In this document: piece after piece, positions 33,702 to 40,934 of the stretch
How positions within the stretch are numbered: the first letter of the stretch is position 1
Layout of the letters: each line of letters starts with the position of its first letter
NCBI RefSeq assembly: GCF_013184805.1
Contig: NZ_JAATNG010000001.1
Span: 1,612,001-1,676,000 of the forward strand
Origin: Pseudoruegeria sp. HB172150
Lineage (GTDB): Bacteria; Pseudomonadota; Alphaproteobacteria; Rhodobacterales; Rhodobacteraceae
Length of the DNA: 64,000 nt
Reading direction: 5' to 3'
Notes under the pieces: generated by a model
Told to the model about the DNA's origin: nothing
Databases searched by the model: none
Seen by the model: only the letters and a program-made list of their open reading frames with translations
Made by a program: the position numbers and the translations under genes

Positions 33702-34409
33702 ATGGACAGTTTCGGGAGCATCCTGGCAGAGGCTTTCGGCCTTATCCTGTCCTGGGATCCCGATCTTATCGAAATCATCGGCCTGTCGCTGCGCGTGACG
33801 CTCACCGCCGTAGGCTTCGCCTGCCTGATCGGCCTGCCGCTTGGTGCCATCGTCGGTGCGTTCCGGTTTCCGGGGCGTGCGGTCGTGACCGTCATCCTGA
33901 ACGCCCTGATGGGCCTGCCGCCGGTCGTCGTCGGCCTCGTCGTCTACCTGCTCCTCTCCGCTTCCGGCCCATTGGGCGTGCTGGGCCTGCTCTACACGCC
34001 CACCGCGATGATCATCGCCCAGACGATTCTCGTGACTCCCATCGTCGCCGCACTGACCAAGCAGGTGGTCGAGGATTTGCACGCCGAGTATGCCGAACAA
34101 TTCCGTTCCTTCGGCGTTCGTCCCGTCGACCGGATTACTGCCCTGCTGTGGGATGCGCGCTACAGTCTGCTGACAGTGGCACTTGCGGGCTTCGGCCGCG
34201 CCGTGGCCGAGGTCGGAGCGGTCATCATCGTCGGCGGCAACATCAACCATGTCACCCGCGTCATGACCACGACCATCGCGCTGGAGACCTCCAAGGGCAA
34301 TCTGCAGCTCGCACTCGCCCTCGGAGTCGTCCTGCTGACCATTGCGGTCGCGGTGAACGCCGCCGTCATGGGCGTCCGTGCCTCCGCCGTGAGGTCCGCC
34401 TATGCATGA
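33702..34409 (+). CDS. tupB: Tungstate ABC transporter permease TupB
   Basis: A 235-residue inner-membrane permease. The start at 33702 has GGGAGGAAA upstream; a longer in-frame reading into the divergent promoter region is rejected. The membrane segments and the loop EYAEQFRSFGVRPVDRI fit the TupB/permease family. It overlaps tupC by eight bases. With TupC and TupA it forms a high-affinity tungstate importer. Confidence 0.9.
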   Translation: MDSFGSILAEAFGLILSWDPDLIEIIGLSLRVTLTAVGFACLIGLPLGAIVGAFRFPGRAVVTVILNALMGLPPVVVGLVVYLLLSASGPLGVLGLLYTPTAMIIAQTILVTPIVAALTKQVVEDLHAEYAEQFRSFGVRPVDRITALLWDARYSLLTVALAGFGRAVAEVGAVIIVGGNINHVTRVMTTTIALETSKGNLQLALALGVVLLTIAVAVNAAVMGVRASAVRSAYA

Positions 34410-35187
34410 CGGCCCCATTCCGTTCCCCGCACGTCCGGCGCAAGAGGTGATGCCGCTCCTGCAGTCGAAGAGCCTCTGCTTCGATGCCGGCGGCAAGCGC
34501 CTGATCGACAACGTCGATGCCACCATCCTGCCCGGCCGCCGCACCGTCGTAATGGGCGCGAACGGTGCGGGCAAAAGCCTGCTCCTGCGCCTGCTGCACG
34601 GCCTGATCCGCCCGTCATCCGGCGACATCCTGTGGCAGGGCCACTCCGCCACCCGCGCTGCCTTCGACGCGCAGGCCATGGTCTTCCAGCGCCCGGTCAT
34701 GCTGCGCCGCTCGGTGCTCGCAAACCTCCGCTTCGCCCTCACCGTAAAAGGCCTGCGTGGCGCCGACCGCGCTGCCCGCGAGCAGGAGGCGATGGAACGC
34801 GCCCGCCTCACCGAACTCGCCAGCCGCCCGGCACGCGTGCTTTCCGGCGGCGAACAGCAGCGCCTCGCCGTCGCCCGCGCTCTCGCCTGCAAGCCGGACC
34901 TCCTGCTTCTCGACGAACCCACGGCCAGCCTCGACCCGGCCTCGACCCACGCCATCGAGGAAATGGTGGCCGACGCGCACGCGTCAGGCGTCACAATCGT
35001 CCTGATCACCCACGATGTCGGCCAGGCGCGCCGCATGGGCGACGATGTGATCTTCATGGATCGCGGCAGCGTCACCGAAACCGGCCCGGTCGCCCGGGTC
35101 CTAGACACCCCGCAGTCCAGCGCCGCGCAGGCGTGGCTCGAGGGCCGGCTCTACATCGCGCCGGACCCGCTCAGGAAAATTCGCTAA
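34402..35187 (+). CDS. tupC: Tungstate ABC transporter ATPase TupC
   Basis: A 261-residue ABC ATPase. Walker A is GANGAGKS (52-59), followed by the signature LSGGEQQRLAVARAL, Walker B LLLLDEPTASLDP and the switch His (LITHDVGQ). The annotated ATG overlaps tupB; an internal ATG at codon 17 would remove a non-conserved leader. It provides energy for TupB. Unlike many molybdate ModC proteins it has no C-terminal TOBE domain, which suits the TupC assignment. Confidence 0.9.
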   Translation: MHDGPIPFPARPAQEVMPLLQSKSLCFDAGGKRLIDNVDATILPGRRTVVMGANGAGKSLLLRLLHGLIRPSSGDILWQGHSATRAAFDAQAMVFQRPVMLRRSVLANLRFALTVKGLRGADRAAREQEAMERARLTELASRPARVLSGGEQQRLAVARALACKPDLLLLDEPTASLDPASTHAIEEMVADAHASGVTIVLITHDVGQARRMGDDVIFMDRGSVTETGPVARVLDTPQSSAAQAWLEGRLYIAPDPLRKIR

Positions 35188-35204
35188 ACCAAGGGAGAAG
35201 ACCC

Positions 35205-36029
35205 ATGTTCACACGCAGACTCTTCGGTCTCGCCGCTGCCTCTTTGCTGGCCCTCGGCCTGGCAGGACAGGGCCAGGCACAGGACAAGTTCATCGTCGTC
35301 CAGTCGACTACTTCCACGCAAAACTCGGGTCTCTTCGACTACCTGCTGCCGATGTTCCAGGACAAGACCGGGATAGAGGTCCGCGTGGTCGCCGTTGGCA
35401 CAGGGCAGGCGATCAAGAACGCGGCGAACGGCGACGGTGACGTACTCTTCGTTCACGCGAAGCCGGCCGAGGAAAAATTCGTCGCCGATGGCGACGGCGT
35501 GGCGCGCTACGACGTGATGTACAACGACTTTGTCATCGTCGGTCCTCCCGACGATCCGGCTGGCGTGAACGGCATGTCCGATGTCACCGCCGCCCTGACA
35601 AAGATCGCTGAAGCCGCAGCGCCCTTCGCATCTCGCGGCGACGACAGCGGTACCCACAAGGCTGAACTGAACCTCTGGAGAGAGGCCGGCATAGACGTGT
35701 CGTCAGCCTCCGGCGACTGGTACCGTGAAACCGGCTCCGGCATGGGCGCGACGCTGAACACCGGCACCGGCATGGGCGCCTACATCATGACCGACCGCGC
35801 CACCTGGATCTCCTTCGGCAACAAGGGCGACTACGGAATCGCGGTCGAGGGCGACCCGAAGATGTTCAACCAGTACGGCATCATCCTCGTGAACCCGGAA
35901 AAGCACCCCAACGTGAAGGCGGACCTCGGCGAGAAATTCGTCAACTGGGTGCTGTCCGAGGAAGGGCAGGAAGCCATTGCCGGCTACAAGGTCGACGGCC
36001 AGCAGCTCTTCTTCCCGAACGCCGAATGA
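35205..36029 (+). CDS. tupA: Tungstate-binding periplasmic protein TupA
   Basis: A 274-residue exported receptor. The signal peptide ends near GQGQAQ. The mature start (FIVVQSTTSTQNSGLFDYLL) is diagnostic of TupA, as is the later FASRGDDSGTHKAE. The start follows AAGGGAGAAG. TupA binds tungstate much more tightly than molybdate in studied relatives. It is the third gene of tupBCA. Its sequence is also the template for the N-terminal part of the cytochrome at 50060. Confidence 0.92.
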   Translation: MFTRRLFGLAAASLLALGLAGQGQAQDKFIVVQSTTSTQNSGLFDYLLPMFQDKTGIEVRVVAVGTGQAIKNAANGDGDVLFVHAKPAEEKFVADGDGVARYDVMYNDFVIVGPPDDPAGVNGMSDVTAALTKIAEAAAPFASRGDDSGTHKAELNLWREAGIDVSSASGDWYRETGSGMGATLNTGTGMGAYIMTDRATWISFGNKGDYGIAVEGDPKMFNQYGIILVNPEKHPNVKADLGEKFVNWVLSEEGQEAIAGYKVDGQQLFFPNAE

Positions 36030-36041
36030 ATGAACTGCGGT

Positions 36042-36057
36042 GCGCCCAGCAGGGCGC
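36042..36057. terminator. Short GC hairpin between tupA and the convergent regulator
   Basis: A 6-bp stem (36042-36047 with 36052-36057) lies in the 40-base gap between convergent genes. No T-run follows on either strand, so termination by it alone is uncertain. Confidence 0.35.
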
Positions 36058-36069
36058 GCCGCCTTCGCC

Positions 36070-36951
36070 CTACGGCGATAGCCAGCGCACGCCGCCCAAC
36101 TCCGTTACATCGTAGCCGCCCATCGTCTCCGCCTTCTTCCGGAAGGCAGGCGAATGCGCGAAGGCCAGCAGCTTCTGTACCGGCGTGGTGAAATAGCTGC
36201 GCCGGTCTATCAGCAGATCGAACCGCTCTTCGATCAGCGGCAGGAACGACAGATGATATGGCGCCGCCATCGCCTCGATGCCCAGCGCGGCGTCGGCTTC
36301 GCCCCCGGCAACCGCCGTGGCCGCCTCGCTCTCGGTCCGCGCAAAGCCTTCCGACAGCTCGAAATCGCCGGGTGCCAGCCCGGTTTCCGCCAGCAGTTTC
36401 TCGAACAGCACCGCCGCGCCCGCACCCGGCTGCCGCAGGGCGATCCGCTTGCCTTTCAGATCCTCCAGCCGTGAAACCTTGCCCGCCAGTTCGGGCGACA
36501 GCAGCACGCCGCGCGCCCGCTTCGCCCAGCCGATCAGAACGCAGCCTTGCAGGTTCCGCGCTTCCACCGCGCTGATGTTCCAGCCTTCAGGCCCGGGGAC
36601 ATGCATCCCCGCCAGTGCCGCCTTGCCATCGGCGAAGGTATCTAGTCCCGCGAGGCTTCCGTTCAGCATGATCGCCAGGTCCGACCCAAGCTCGCGTACT
36701 GCCCAGTCCAGCAACGGATCGTGCGACCCGGTCAGGACTGCCGGCCGCTCCTCCGACGCGTTCAGGGGCCGTCCCTCGATCCAGGCCACGATCTCCGCCG
36801 TCGGGAACAATAGCTTCCCGGTGATCCGCCGATGCGGAATCTCGTCGGCCGCGGCCAGATCATAAACCTTCCGCTCCTTCACCCGCAAAAGCTCCGCGAC
36901 CTCCTTGGTCGTCAGATATACCGGCTGTCCGCCGCCGCCTTGTTGCACCAT
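36070..36951 (-). CDS. Excisionase-type HTH regulator with periplasmic-binding-protein-like sensor domain
   Basis: A 293-residue cytoplasmic protein. The N-terminus (about residues 12-60) is a MerR/excisionase-type helix-turn-helix (LTTKEVAELLRVKERKVYDL). Residues about 85-290 form a PBP-like domain (PF12727 type) as found in regulators of molybdate and tungstate metabolism. It sits convergent to tupA and probably senses the same oxyanion or a cofactor precursor, controlling the tup genes, the MOT1-type gene, or both. No signal peptide is present, which excludes a transport receptor. Confidence 0.82.
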   Translation of the reverse strand: MVQQGGGGQPVYLTTKEVAELLRVKERKVYDLAAADEIPHRRITGKLLFPTAEIVAWIEGRPLNASEERPAVLTGSHDPLLDWAVRELGSDLAIMLNGSLAGLDTFADGKAALAGMHVPGPEGWNISAVEARNLQGCVLIGWAKRARGVLLSPELAGKVSRLEDLKGKRIALRQPGAGAAVLFEKLLAETGLAPGDFELSEGFARTESEAATAVAGGEADAALGIEAMAAPYHLSFLPLIEERFDLLIDRRSYFTTPVQKLLAFAHSPAFRKKAETMGGYDVTELGGVRWLSP

Positions 36952-37088
36952 GTCCCCAGTCGCACCCTTTACGTCTCAACTTCCACCCTTAAACACATAT
37001 TATCAATGCTTCTAATAGGCCATGCGGCGATTCCCGACCTGTCGTAGGGGCAGGGAATCCTGTCTGTATCGGTACAATAAATCCCGTC

Positions 37089-37141
37089 TTCCACGCTCTG
37101 ACATCGAAAATTCCACGCAAGCGTCCACCCTCGCTTCCACG
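37089..37141. repeat. TTCCACG direct repeats upstream of osmC
   Basis: Exact TTCCACG heptamers start at 37089, 37111 and 37135, and a weaker GTCCACC at 37123. Spacings are 22, 12 and 12 bases, about two, one and one helical turns. SARP regulators typically bind heptameric direct repeats spaced by helical turns, and a SARP-domain protein is encoded 3.8 kb downstream. The array lies 72 bases before the osmC ATG. Confidence 0.45.
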
Positions 37142-37212
37142 TTTTGCGCTCAAACCTTTCATCACCGGCCGGGCAGTCCAGCCGGTTTCATGGATTGAAA
37201 GGAAACATTTCG

Positions 37213-37785
37213 ATGAACACCCAAGCCAAACCCCCGCGTCCGCCGCTTAACGGTGTGGACACGCCCTCGCTCCTCGGCACCATCAACGTGGTCGCAGGCG
37301 CACCCGATCTCGCCAAGTTCAAGTTCCGCTCGGTGACCGAGTGGCAGACCGGCACCTACGCCAAGAGCACCATTTCCAGCTTCTACGGTGCCGGCGGCGA
37401 TCACGAGCACAAGAAGGCCTACACCTTCGACAGCGACCACCCGGCCGTTCTCTGCGGCGAAGATAACGGTGTGACCCCGGTCGAACACCTGCTGCACGCC
37501 CTCGGCGGCTGCCTGCTGGCCGGTATCGGCAACATCTCCGCCGCTCGTGGCGTGAAGCTGAGCAAGGTCATCGCGAAGATCGAGGGCGACCTCGACCTGC
37601 AGGGCCTTCTAGGCATCAGCGACGAGGTTCGCAACGGCTACCAGTCGATCGACGTGAAGATCTCGATCGAGGGCGACGCCCCGCGCGAGAAACTCGAAGC
37701 GATCGTGGAACAGTCGCGTGCGCGCTCGGCAGTCTTCGACGTGCTGACAAACGGCGTGCCCGTGAACGTCAGCGTGGCGGCATGA
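37213..37785 (+). CDS. OsmC-family protein
   Basis: A 190-residue OsmC-like protein. The conserved cysteine lies in EHLLHALGGCLLAG, and an earlier Cys is in AVLCGED; both positions fit the peroxidatic/resolving pair of OsmC/Ohr proteins, which reduce organic hydroperoxides. The start at 37213 follows AAAGGAAA. The N-terminal region before the OsmC fold is longer than in Ohr. It is followed by a small ORF, a terminator and two flavoprotein genes. An oxidative or organic-peroxide role is the best guess. Confidence 0.87.
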   Translation: MNTQAKPPRPPLNGVDTPSLLGTINVVAGAPDLAKFKFRSVTEWQTGTYAKSTISSFYGAGGDHEHKKAYTFDSDHPAVLCGEDNGVTPVEHLLHALGGCLLAGIGNISAARGVKLSKVIAKIEGDLDLQGLLGISDEVRNGYQSIDVKISIEGDAPREKLEAIVEQSRARSAVFDVLTNGVPVNVSVAA

Positions 37786-37797
37786 AAGCGTCAGAGA

Positions 37798-37914
37798 ATG
37801 ATGTCGCAACAGCCCAAACGCCTGGATCCGGCCCGTTTCGGCGTTACGCCGCAGGACGCCCGGTCCACCCACTCGCGCTTTCTGAACTGGTTTACCGGCC
37901 AGCGGCGCGACTGA
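37798..37914 (+). CDS. Small hypothetical protein (38 residues)
   Basis: A short frame (MMSQQPKRLDPARFGVTPQD..., ending FLNWFTGQRRD) lies between osmC and a terminator. Its composition is protein-like and basic, but the ribosome site is weak (CAGAGA). An overlapping frame from 37782 is an alternative. No homology is recognised. Confidence 0.3.
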   Translation: MMSQQPKRLDPARFGVTPQDARSTHSRFLNWFTGQRRD

Positions 37915-37956
37915 AGTAGCTTCCGCCCCCCGCATTTCGGGGGACGGCAGGACAGT

Positions 37957-37984
37957 GCGCGGCCTTCGGGCCGCGCGCCATTTT
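37957..37984 (+). terminator. Intrinsic terminator after the osmC unit
   Basis: GCGCGGCC (37957-37964) pairs with GGCCGCGC (37969-37976) across a TTCG tetraloop. CGCCATTTT follows. The stable stem with a short T-run is consistent with termination before the flavoprotein gene at 38001, possibly partial. Confidence 0.6.
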
Positions 37985-38000
37985 ACTCGGAGATTTCAGT

Positions 38001-39230
38001 ATGAAACGCCTTGATGCGATCATTATCGGTGCGGGCCAGGCCGGCCTTGCCATGAGTCATTTACTTAGCAGTGCCGGCCTGGACCACGTCGTGCTCGAGC
38101 GTTTCCGCATCGCCGAGCGCTGGCGCAGCGAACGCTGGGACTCGCTGAAACTTCTGACACCCAACTGGTTCGCGCGCCTGCCGGGCTACCGCTATGCCGG
38201 CGACATGCCGCACGGCTACATGAGCATGGCCGAGATGACGGACTACCTCACCGGCTATGCGCGGGTCTCGTCCGCGCCTGTCATCGAATTCGCGCCGGTC
38301 ACGTCCTTGCGCCAGATCGATGGTGGCTTCGAATCCGAAACCCATGCCGGCAGGATCGAGTCCCGCACGGTCATCCTTGCCACCGGCGCCTGCGACCAGC
38401 CCGTGATCCCGGATTGCGGCAAACGCATCACGCCGTCTGTGGCGCAGATCCACAGCCGCGACTACCGCAGCCCGAACGCTCTTGCTCCGGGCGGTGTTCT
38501 GGTCGTAGGCGCCTCCGCGTCCGGCCTGCAAATCGCCCGCGAACTGGCCCGGGCCGGCCGCCGGGTGACCGTGGCCGTCGGCCGTCACAACAGCGTGCCG
38601 CGCCGCTATCGCGGGCTCGACATCATCGACCTGATGGATCGCGCCGGCGTATTCGACGACAAGATCCGCGACGCGCACGATCCGGAACGGTCCCGTCACC
38701 AGCCGTCGCTGCAACTGGTCGGCGACACCGAACCGCTCGACCTCGCCAGCCTGCGCGGCCTCGGCGTCCGGGTCCTGGGCCGCCTGGCGGATGCCGACGG
38801 CGCAAAGCTCCGCTTCGCCGACGACCTGGCCGAGCGGACCCGCCTTGCGCAGGTCAAGCGCGCCCGGCTGCTCGACCGGCTCGATCCCGTCGCCGACGCG
38901 CTCGGCCTGGCCGCCGATCCCGCGGCACGGCTGTCTTCGGTGCTGTCCGCGCACGACACTGCGCTCGACCTTCACGCGGAACGCATCGGCACAGTCATCT
39001 GGGCCACCGGTTTCCGACGCTCCTATCCGTGGCTGCACCTGCCGGTCCTCTCCCCGGACGGAGACATCGTCACCCTCGGCGGTAACACCGCCGTCCGCGG
39101 CTTTTACACGCTCGGCATGCCGTTCCAGCGCTGCCGCAAATCGACCTTCATCGACGGGGTGGGTGGCGACGCACACGCCTTGCTGCCCCGAATTCTTGAA
39201 CACCTGGGCTCCGGCCGCATGGCCGCATAA
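38001..39230 (+). CDS. Flavin-containing monooxygenase-like oxidoreductase
   Basis: A 409-residue two-dinucleotide-domain flavoprotein. The FAD motif is GAGQAG (10-15), and the second Rossmann motif is VVGASASG near residue 171. A HSRDYR segment sits where FMO/Baeyer-Villiger enzymes have their fingerprint, though the full FxGxxxH motif is not complete. It probably uses NAD(P)H to reduce FAD. The substrate is unknown. A GGAG site precedes the start. It is 18 bases from another flavoprotein gene, so the two are likely one unit. Confidence 0.85.
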   Translation: MKRLDAIIIGAGQAGLAMSHLLSSAGLDHVVLERFRIAERWRSERWDSLKLLTPNWFARLPGYRYAGDMPHGYMSMAEMTDYLTGYARVSSAPVIEFAPVTSLRQIDGGFESETHAGRIESRTVILATGACDQPVIPDCGKRITPSVAQIHSRDYRSPNALAPGGVLVVGASASGLQIARELARAGRRVTVAVGRHNSVPRRYRGLDIIDLMDRAGVFDDKIRDAHDPERSRHQPSLQLVGDTEPLDLASLRGLGVRVLGRLADADGAKLRFADDLAERTRLAQVKRARLLDRLDPVADALGLAADPAARLSSVLSAHDTALDLHAERIGTVIWATGFRRSYPWLHLPVLSPDGDIVTLGGNTAVRGFYTLGMPFQRCRKSTFIDGVGGDAHALLPRILEHLGSGRMAA

Positions 39231-39248
39231 CAAAAAAAGGAAGTTACC

Positions 39249-40415
39249 ATGAACAAGTACATTGAAACGTCTCATTACGACGCCCTGATCGTCGGCGCGC
39301 GCTGCGCCGGCGCTGCGACCGCAATGCTGCTCGCCCGGCAAGGTGCGCGCGTGCTTCTGATCGACCGGGCGATGGCGGGAACCGACACCATGTCGACCCA
39401 TGCCCTGATGCGCGGCGCTGTCATGTCGCTGCATCGCTGGGGCCTGCTCGACACGGTCGCGAACTGCGGCACGCCGGCCATTCGCCAGACCAGCTTCCGC
39501 TATGGCAACGAGGACATCACGCTTGCGCTGAAATCGCGCGACGGAGTCGACGCGCTCTATGCGCCGCGCCGCTACGTGCTCGACAGCATTCTTGTCGAGG
39601 CTGCCCGCGACGCCGGGGCGGAGGTGATGCACTTCACCTCGCTGACAGAGCTGAAATTCACCGGCGACCGCGTGACGGGGGCCGTCCTGGTCCACGGCAG
39701 CGACACGATGGAGATCACGGCCGATCTGGTCATCGGTGCCGACGGCACCGGTTCCAGCGTTGCCCGGATGGTCGGGGCCGAAACCACGCACAGCATGAAG
39801 CATGCGACCGCGTCGCTCTACGGCTATGTCCCCGGTCTCGACAACGAAGGCTACCGCTGGGCCTACACCCTGGGCGCGGGGGCAGGGGCGATTCCGACGA
39901 ATGACGGAATGCACTGCGTCTTCACCTCGATCCCGACCGACATGCGCAAGCGTGTGATGACGGGGGGTGTGCAGTCCGTCTACCGGGTCATGCTCCGCAT
40001 GATGATGCCCGAAATCGCCGATGCGGCCTCCGCGACCGCGGACAAGATCGTGCGCTTCGGCGGAATTCGCGGCTATCTCCGCAAGGCCCACGGGCCCGGC
40101 TGGGCACTGGTCGGCGATGCGGGCTATTTCAAGGACCCGCTGACGGCCCACGGCATCACCGATGCCTTCCGTGACGCCGAACTTCTGGCCCGCGCCGTGG
40201 CGCATGGCACAGAGGGCGCGATGCAGGTCTACGAGGTCGTGCGCGACGAGCTCTCGCTGCCGCTCCTGCGGATAACGGACCGGATCGCCGCCTGCGATTG
40301 GACCATGCCGGAGCTGCAAAGCCTGCATAAGGAACTGAACCGCATAATGAATCACGAAGTCACAGAGATGGCCGAAATGATGCCCGCCGCGGCCGCGCCG
40401 CGCGTCGCCGCCTGA
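39249..40415 (+). CDS. FAD-dependent oxidoreductase (geranylgeranyl reductase/halogenase-like)
   Basis: A 388-residue protein of the PHBH-fold flavoprotein group. The N-terminal FAD motif is DALIVGARCAGAATAMLLAR, the middle DG motif is VIGADGTGSSV, and the C-terminal GDA motif is LVGDAGYFKDPL. This set is seen in aromatic hydroxylases, halogenases and geranylgeranyl reductases; no halogenase WxWxIP motif is visible. Function is open. It directly follows the FMO-like gene and ends two bases before the convergent haemoglobin gene. Confidence 0.85.
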   Translation: MNKYIETSHYDALIVGARCAGAATAMLLARQGARVLLIDRAMAGTDTMSTHALMRGAVMSLHRWGLLDTVANCGTPAIRQTSFRYGNEDITLALKSRDGVDALYAPRRYVLDSILVEAARDAGAEVMHFTSLTELKFTGDRVTGAVLVHGSDTMEITADLVIGADGTGSSVARMVGAETTHSMKHATASLYGYVPGLDNEGYRWAYTLGAGAGAIPTNDGMHCVFTSIPTDMRKRVMTGGVQSVYRVMLRMMMPEIADAASATADKIVRFGGIRGYLRKAHGPGWALVGDAGYFKDPLTAHGITDAFRDAELLARAVAHGTEGAMQVYEVVRDELSLPLLRITDRIAACDWTMPELQSLHKELNRIMNHEVTEMAEMMPAAAAPRVAA

Positions 40416-40417
40416 GG

Positions 40418-40798
40418 TCAGGCGGGCGCGGGTTCCCCGCGCGGATGGACCATATCGGCACGGAAGGAGTCGAAATACTGCAGGATCGGCGCCGCGCTGT
40501 CGTCGGGCACCCCGTGCTCGGCCAGCGCCTGGCGCAATAGCGCGACAAGCTCGTCGAAGTCATCGGGCTGGATGTCCATCTCGGCATGCACCGCCACCAG
40601 TTCCCCCCGGGAATAGGCCGGTGCTCCGCGAACCACCCCGACCACCACATTCGTCTGGTGCTCGATCAGCCGCGCCATATCGACCCCGTCAAAGAACCGA
40701 CCCAGCCGAGGCGATTCGAGAATAAGATCATAGAAACGGAAGACAATCCGCGACAGTCCTCGCGGGCCGCCGAGCCGTTCTAGATTGGGTTCCTGCAC
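40418..40798 (-). CDS. Truncated haemoglobin, group I
   Basis: A 126-residue globin. It has the group I features LGGPRGLSRIVFRFYDLIL with Tyr23 at the B10 position, PRLGRFFDGVDMARL, the E-helix HQTN region, and proximal His71 in VAVHAEMD. The GTG at 40798 follows GGGGG by eight bases; a GTG three codons upstream is too close to that site. Group I globins bind oxygen or NO and often detoxify NO. The gene is divergent from the large SARP regulator and convergent with flavoprotein genes. Confidence 0.87.
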   Translation of the reverse strand: MQEPNLERLGGPRGLSRIVFRFYDLILESPRLGRFFDGVDMARLIEHQTNVVVGVVRGAPAYSRGELVAVHAEMDIQPDDFDELVALLRQALAEHGVPDDSAAPILQYFDSFRADMVHPRGEPAPA

Positions 40799-40934
40799 AA
40801 CTCGCACCCCCTTTCAGCAATTTGGCCATGCGCTTTCCGCTTGGTCAACGAATTCTCTTTGACGCTACAGAGCCAGAGGCAATAATGCCGAATGCTGCAA
40901 CAATGCGCGGAATATTTCGGCGCCAAGACCGCAA

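Noticed and set aside
37782-37919. Alternative 45-codon frame overlapping the small ORF after osmC
   Set aside because: It has no better ribosome site and reads as a less protein-like sequence than the frame from 37798.
38061-40355. Very long reverse-strand open frame opposite the two flavoprotein genes
   Set aside because: It mirrors high-GC codon bias of the plus-strand genes, has no recognisable domain, and the plus-strand proteins have clear cofactor motifs.
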